64,000 nucleotides of DNA from Shinella sp. PSBB067. GTDB lineage: Bacteria > Pseudomonadota > Alphaproteobacteria > Rhizobiales > Rhizobiaceae. A model generated the notes under the pieces. That model was not told the origin of the DNA. It ran no database searches and was given only the letters and a program-made list of their open reading frames with translations. A program made the position numbers and the translations under genes. Positions 60,322 to 64,000 of this stretch are shown here, one piece after another. The stretch covers positions 682,001 to 746,000 of the forward strand of contig NZ_CP069303.1 in assembly GCF_016839145.1 (NCBI RefSeq), in the 5' to 3' direction. How positions within the stretch are numbered: position 1 is the stretch's first letter; each line of letters opens with the position of its first letter.

Positions 60322-61380
60322 ATGAGCAATTCCACGAAAGAGAGGCCGGGCATGCGAGACCGCTTCAAGAGGTCGGTCGAGCGGCTGGTGCCGACCGAGG
60401 CGCGGCTGGGCGACCTGCTCTGGCCCTTCCACCGTACACCCGAGCGCAAGACGCCCGCCACTCGCCGCCGTCCGGCAGGCGGCTCGCCGCTTGTCGAGGT
60501 CACGGATTTCGGCAGCAATCCTGGCTGTCTGCGCATGTTCGCGCATATTCCCGAAGGCCTGCCCGCCGGGCGGCCGCTCGTACTGGTGCTGCACGGCTGC
60601 CAGCAGGATGCCGAAAGCTACGACCGCGCCGCCGGCTGGGCGTCGCTTGCAGACGAGCGCGGCTTTGCCGTCGTCTATGCCCAGCAGCGCGAGGCGAACA
60701 ATCCGCGGCTCTGCTTCACCTGGTTCCGTCCGAGCGAGGTCACGCGCGACCGCGGCGAGATGATGTCGGTCCGCCAGATGGTGGCCCATGCAGCCGAACA
60801 GGCGGGCAGCGACCCGCAGCGCATCTTCATATCAGGCCTTTCCGCCGGCGGGGCGATGACGGCCGCGATGCTGGCGAACTATCCCGAGCTTTTCGCCGGC
60901 GGCGCGATCATCGCGGGCCTTCCCTTCGGTGCGGCGCGCGACGCCACCCGCGCCTTCGACGCGATGAAGGAGGCTCCCGAGCGCACCGCCCGCGAATGGT
61001 CCGACCTCGTCCGCAACGTCTCGCCGACCATCGCCCGCAAGCCGGCCATCTCGATCTGGCACGGCACGGCGGACGATACCGTCTCCCTCTCCAACGGCCT
61101 CGCCCTCGTCGAGCAATGGCGCGACCTCTATCGCCTGCCGAAGGACGCCTTCGTGGAAAAGCGCATGAAGGACCGCCGCACGCGCATCTGGCCCGACAAG
61201 GACGGCAAGCCCCTCGTCACCTTCCACGAAATCGACGGCATGGGCCACGGTACGCCGGTAATGACCGGCGAGGGCGGCGGCCATGCGGTATCCGCCGAGC
61301 CGTTCATGCTGGAGGCGGGGTTTTCGTCGACGCTGGAGATCGCCAGGGCATGGGGTTTGACGCGGAAGTGGAAGCGGTAG
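60322..61380 (+). CDS. PHB-depolymerase-family esterase
   Basis: 352-residue alpha/beta hydrolase. The oxyanion region LVLVLHGCQQDAESY, the lipase box FISGLSAGGAM (Ser), the acid ISIWHGTADDTV and the His in DGMGHGTPV form a full triad. No signal peptide: residues 1-60 are basic and polar, so the enzyme is probably intracellular or secreted by another route, unlike true extracellular depolymerases. Start at 60322 or 60352. Substrate unproven. Confidence 0.87.
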   Translation: MSNSTKERPGMRDRFKRSVERLVPTEARLGDLLWPFHRTPERKTPATRRRPAGGSPLVEVTDFGSNPGCLRMFAHIPEGLPAGRPLVLVLHGCQQDAESYDRAAGWASLADERGFAVVYAQQREANNPRLCFTWFRPSEVTRDRGEMMSVRQMVAHAAEQAGSDPQRIFISGLSAGGAMTAAMLANYPELFAGGAIIAGLPFGAARDATRAFDAMKEAPERTAREWSDLVRNVSPTIARKPAISIWHGTADDTVSLSNGLALVEQWRDLYRLPKDAFVEKRMKDRRTRIWPDKDGKPLVTFHEIDGMGHGTPVMTGEGGGHAVSAEPFMLEAGFSSTLEIARAWGLTRKWKR

Positions 61381-61445
61381 AGGCGGCCTTCACTTCCACT
61401 TCCTGCGCATACGGCGAGCCTCTCGAACTTCGCAAACCTTCCCGA

Positions 61446-61535
61446 CGTGATTCTCGGGCTTGACACGAGAATCCACACTTCACGGCACGCCCTGAACTTG
61501 TAGCACGGATCCTCGGCTCAAGGCCGAGAATGACG
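61446..61535. repeat. Facing pair of CCTCGG-cttga hairpins
   Basis: TTCTCGggcttgacaCGAGAA (61451-61471) and CTCGGC-tcaag-GCCGAG (61512-61528), in opposite orientation as at 63432-63522. They fill the space between converging genes. Confidence 0.65.
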
Positions 61536-61626
61536 ACGGAGAGGGAGAGCGGTTCTTGGGTAAGCGGTCGACGTCATCTACCAGCCGCTGCGCATCCGAA
61601 GGACGACGACTGCGTGTTCGTCCCAC

Positions 61627-62421
61627 TCACCCCAGCAGCCACTCATGCTCCTTGGCGTTGTGGAACTTCCACACCCGCTTCGGCCCCGCCATCACGTTGA
61701 GATAGTAGAGATCGTAGCCGTGGATGGTGGCGCAGGGGTGGTAGCCCTTCGGCACCAGCGTCACGTCGCCGTCCTCCACCGCCATGGCTTCATCGAGCGA
61801 GCGGTCGTCGGTGTAGACGCGCTGGAAGGCGAAGCCCTGCGGCGGGTTGATGCGGTGGTAGTAGGTCTCTTCCAGCAGGCTTTCGTTCGGCAGGTCGTCC
61901 CGGTCGTGCTTGTGCGAGGGATAGGACGAGGTGTTGCCGCTCGGGGTGATGACCTCGACCACGAGCAGCGAATGGGCCGAATTATCGTCTTCCGGCATGA
62001 TGTTGTAGACGTGGCGGACATTCGAGCCCTTGCCGCGCGAAAGCTTCGGATGCGTGCCCGGCGGAATGGCCTTCGCCTCATGGTCGCCGCCGCCGGGTGC
62101 CGAGCAGACGGCGAGCTCCAGGTCGGTCTCCGCCGTCACCGACCAGTTGGAATCGGCGGGGATGTAGAGCGCATGCGGCGCCCCCTCGAAGGGGTTCATG
62201 CGCTCGCCGAGGACGCCGAAATCCTTGCCGCCCGCCGTCGCCTTGCCCTTGCCGGAAATCCAGACGAGGCAGACCTCGCGGGTTCCCGTCTCCGCCGCGA
62301 CGATCTCGCCCGGCTTCATGCGGTGCAGGTCGAAGCCGACATAGGTCCAGCCGGCGCTTTCGGGCGTCACATGGCTGACGCGGCCATGGGTGCCGTTCGG
62401 TTTTACGAGGAGGTTCGGCAT
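61627..62421 (-). CDS. iolB: 5-Deoxy-glucuronate isomerase IolB
   Basis: 264-residue enzyme of myo-inositol catabolism (5-deoxyglucuronate to 2-deoxy-5-keto-gluconate). IolB traits: SAGWTYVGFDLHRMKPGE, VTLVPKGYHPCATIHGYDLY, YLNVMAGPKRVWKFHNAKEH; the His residues form the metal site of the cupin fold. AAGGA with an 8-base spacing favours the ATG at 62421 over 62427. It lies 33 bases downstream of iolE. Confidence 0.95.
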   Translation of the reverse strand: MPNLLVKPNGTHGRVSHVTPESAGWTYVGFDLHRMKPGEIVAAETGTREVCLVWISGKGKATAGGKDFGVLGERMNPFEGAPHALYIPADSNWSVTAETDLELAVCSAPGGGDHEAKAIPPGTHPKLSRGKGSNVRHVYNIMPEDDNSAHSLLVVEVITPSGNTSSYPSHKHDRDDLPNESLLEETYYHRINPPQGFAFQRVYTDDRSLDEAMAVEDGDVTLVPKGYHPCATIHGYDLYYLNVMAGPKRVWKFHNAKEHEWLLG

Positions 62422-62454
62422 GGGCATGTTCCTTTCATTCGGCGTCCGGGACGG

Positions 62455-63372
62455 TCAGCCCTTCGGGAAACCTTCCGTCTCCACGATATAACCCGCGGCG
62501 GTCATGACGCGCATCAGTTCTGCGTGGCCGATCTCGGCCATTTTCTGCGGCGGCGCCTTGCGCGGGTCCTGCTCGGCTTCCACCACGAACCAGCCTTCAT
62601 AGCCGTAATCGGCCAGCTTCTGTACGATGGCGCCGAAATCGAGCGAGCCGTCGCCCGGCACGGTGAAGGCGCCGAGCGCCACCGCGTCGAGGAAGGACTG
62701 CCGGCTGCGGTCGAGGCCGTCGACCACGGAACGACGGATATCCTTCACATGGACATGGTTGATGCGGGTATGGTGGTTGTCGATGGCGCGCAAAACGTCG
62801 CCGCCGGCAAAGGCGAGGTGCCCGGCGTCGAGCAGCAGCGGGATGCCTTCGCCGGAGGCCTTCATGAAGGCGTCGAGTTCCGGCTCGGTCTCCACGACGG
62901 CGGCCATGTGGTGATGGTAGGAGAGGGGCATGCCCTGTTCCGCGCACCACTCGCCGAATTCCGTGAGCTTGCGGCCATAGGCCTTCATCTCGTCGTCGGA
63001 AAGGCGCGGCTTGGTGGCGAGCGGCTTCGAGCGGTCGCCCTGGATGGAGCGGCCGACCTCGCCATAGACGATGCAGGGCGCATTGACGGCCTTGAACAGC
63101 TCGATCATTGGCGCGATACGGTCCTTGTTGGCGGCAAGCTCCTCGTCGACCAGCGTGCCGGAGAACCAGCCGCCGCACAGCGTCACGTCGGCCGCGCGCA
63201 GGATCGGCAGCATTTCCTCGGGCGTGCCGGGGAAGCGGCGGCCCTGCTCCATGCCGGTAAAGCCGGCGCTGCGCGACTGGCGAAGGCACTCCTCAAGCGA
63301 GACGTCGTCGCTGAGTTCAGGAAGGTCGTCGTTCCACCAGGCGATGGGCGACATGCCGAGTTTGGCTTTCAT
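62455..63372 (-). CDS. iolE: Myo-inosose-2 dehydratase IolE
   Basis: 305-residue TIM-barrel dehydratase acting on scyllo-inosose in inositol catabolism. Motifs: KLGMSPIAWWNDDLPELSDD, YHHHMAAVVETEPELD, LLLDAGHLAFAGGD and the C-terminal GWFVVEAEQDPRKAPP. RBS AAGGAGATCCAG. Between iolD and iolB on the same strand, the usual rhizobial iolCDEB order. Confidence 0.95.
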   Translation of the reverse strand: MKAKLGMSPIAWWNDDLPELSDDVSLEECLRQSRSAGFTGMEQGRRFPGTPEEMLPILRAADVTLCGGWFSGTLVDEELAANKDRIAPMIELFKAVNAPCIVYGEVGRSIQGDRSKPLATKPRLSDDEMKAYGRKLTEFGEWCAEQGMPLSYHHHMAAVVETEPELDAFMKASGEGIPLLLDAGHLAFAGGDVLRAIDNHHTRINHVHVKDIRRSVVDGLDRSRQSFLDAVALGAFTVPGDGSLDFGAIVQKLADYGYEGWFVVEAEQDPRKAPPQKMAEIGHAELMRVMTAAGYIVETEGFPKG

Positions 63373-63431
63373 CTGGATCTCCTTGGGGAAGGCAAACGGC
63401 CTTCCGATATCATTATCTCCCTGCCTATCCT

Positions 63432-63522
63432 CCGTCATCCTCGGGCTTGACCCGAGGATCCATGCCCCGAACTGTTTGTCTGCTGCGTCGGTGGAGCCTC
63501 GGGTCAAGCCCGAGGATGACGG
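63432..63522. repeat. Inverted pair of CGTCATCCTCGGG palindromes between iolD and iolE
   Basis: Left unit 63432-63457 and right unit 63497-63522 are perfect 26-base reverse complements. Each unit is itself a hairpin (CCTCGGG-cttga-CCCGAGG), so a palindrome within a palindrome. It may shape mRNA stability between iolD and iolE. Confidence 0.8.
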
Positions 63523-63549
63523 AGAGGAGGAGAGGGGGCGTTGTCCGTC

Positions 63550-64000
63550 CTAACCGAGGCTCTGCGCCGCGCGGGCCTTCACATAGGCCTCGCGCGCCTT
63601 GTTGACCTCGGCCCGGGGGCTCACCTCCGGCACGGCGACGTCCCACCAGTGCCCGCCTTCCTGCGTCGTGATCAGCGGATCGGTGTCGATGACGATGACC
63701 GAGGTGCGCTCGTTCGCCTTGCTCTCCTCAATGGCCGTTTCGAGGCCGGCGATGGAGGAGACCTTGACGGCGACGGCCCCCATGCTCTCGGCATGGGCGC
63801 GGAAGTCGATATCCGGCATGGTCTCGATCATCGCGTCCTTGAGCAGGTTGTTGAAGTTGGCGCCGCCGGTGCCCATCTGCAGGCGGTTGATGCAGCCGTA
63901 GCCGCGATTGTCGAGCACGATGACGGTCAGCTTACTGCCGAGCATGATCGAGGTGGAAAGCTCGGAATTCATCATCATGTAGGAGCCGTCGCCGACCATG
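63550..64000 (-). CDS. iolD: IolD trihydroxycyclohexane-dione hydrolase, 3' part (cut by the edge)
   Basis: About 150 C-terminal residues of a thiamine diphosphate enzyme that opens the ring of 3D-(3,5/4)-trihydroxycyclohexane-1,2-dione. The ThDP/Mg site GDGSYMMMNSEL, VIVLDNRGYGCINRLQMGTG and TTQEGGHWWDVAVPEVS are characteristic. The rest lies beyond the right edge of the window; the ATG at 63999 is an internal Met, not the start. Confidence 0.95.
   Translation of the reverse strand, partial: MVGDGSYMMMNSELSTSIMLGSKLTVIVLDNRGYGCINRLQMGTGGANFNNLLKDAMIETMPDIDFRAHAESMGAVAVKVSSIAGLETAIEESKANERTSVIVIDTDPLITTQEGGHWWDVAVPEVSPRAEVNKAREAYVKARAAQSLG

Overview
The window (about 65% G+C, densely packed, many ATGA-type overlaps) reads as chromosomal DNA of an alphaproteobacterium of the family Rhizobiaceae (Ensifer/Shinella/Rhizobium/Agrobacterium relatives; the genus cannot be fixed from this sequence alone). 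The main reason is the gene order: feuN-feuP-feuQ, cycHJKL (ccmI-E-F-H), degP, a two-component pair, glnE and a PleC-type kinase. From memory this matches the order in Sinorhizobium meliloti. A myo-inositol catabolic operon and short palindromic repeats of rhizobial type fit the same assignment.

Layout. 1-9.3 kb holds the adaptor-to-tail half of a gene transfer agent (RcGTA-like gp6 to gp15) and a small holin-like gene. It shows three oddities: a tail chaperone frame with no ordinary start codon, a palindromic repeat insertion between tape measure and gp12, and a decayed second copy of the tape-measure C-terminus in that gap. 9.4-11.8 kb is the envelope-stress operon feuNPQ, in which feuP has lost its stop through an extra C. 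11.9-24 kb holds a lipoprotein, the System I cytochrome c heme-lyase operon, degP, an OmpR/EnvZ-type pair and glnE. 23.5-28.2 kb has a MarR regulator with a divergent membrane protein, pleC, and a WYL regulator with a divergent glyoxalase-fold protein, each divergent gap carrying an operator-like palindrome.

28-45.8 kb is housekeeping: aminopeptidase N, two transporters, two tiny genes, a UDG-like protein, an Hsp70-like ATPase, an SDR, ETF-ubiquinone oxidoreductase, an L,D-transpeptidase behind a perfect CtrA box, a betaine-type ABC binding protein and permease without ATPase, an MFS exporter and a DAG-kinase-like lipid kinase. 46-49 kb is a divergent glutamine-synthetase-like / class III aminotransferase pair typical of polyamine catabolism. 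49-52.8 kb is a four-gene operon (GtrA flippase, polyprenyl-phosphate GT2, GT39, YdjC deacetylase) that looks like a complete lipid-linked sugar modification pathway for the envelope. 52.9-61.4 kb holds AMP nucleosidase, small membrane or secreted proteins, a HisC-like aminotransferase, two PilZ proteins, glutaryl-CoA dehydrogenase and a PHB-depolymerase-like esterase. 61.6-64 kb is iolB-iolE-iolD (partial), reading off the right edge.

Best candidates for something new: the GT2/YdjC/GT39/GtrA module, the putative frameshift in the GTA tail chaperones, the GTA tape-measure remnant, the feuP run-on, and the cell-cycle signals (four GANTC sites before pleC, a CtrA box before the L,D-transpeptidase). 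All functions are read from motifs and gene order; no database search was run.
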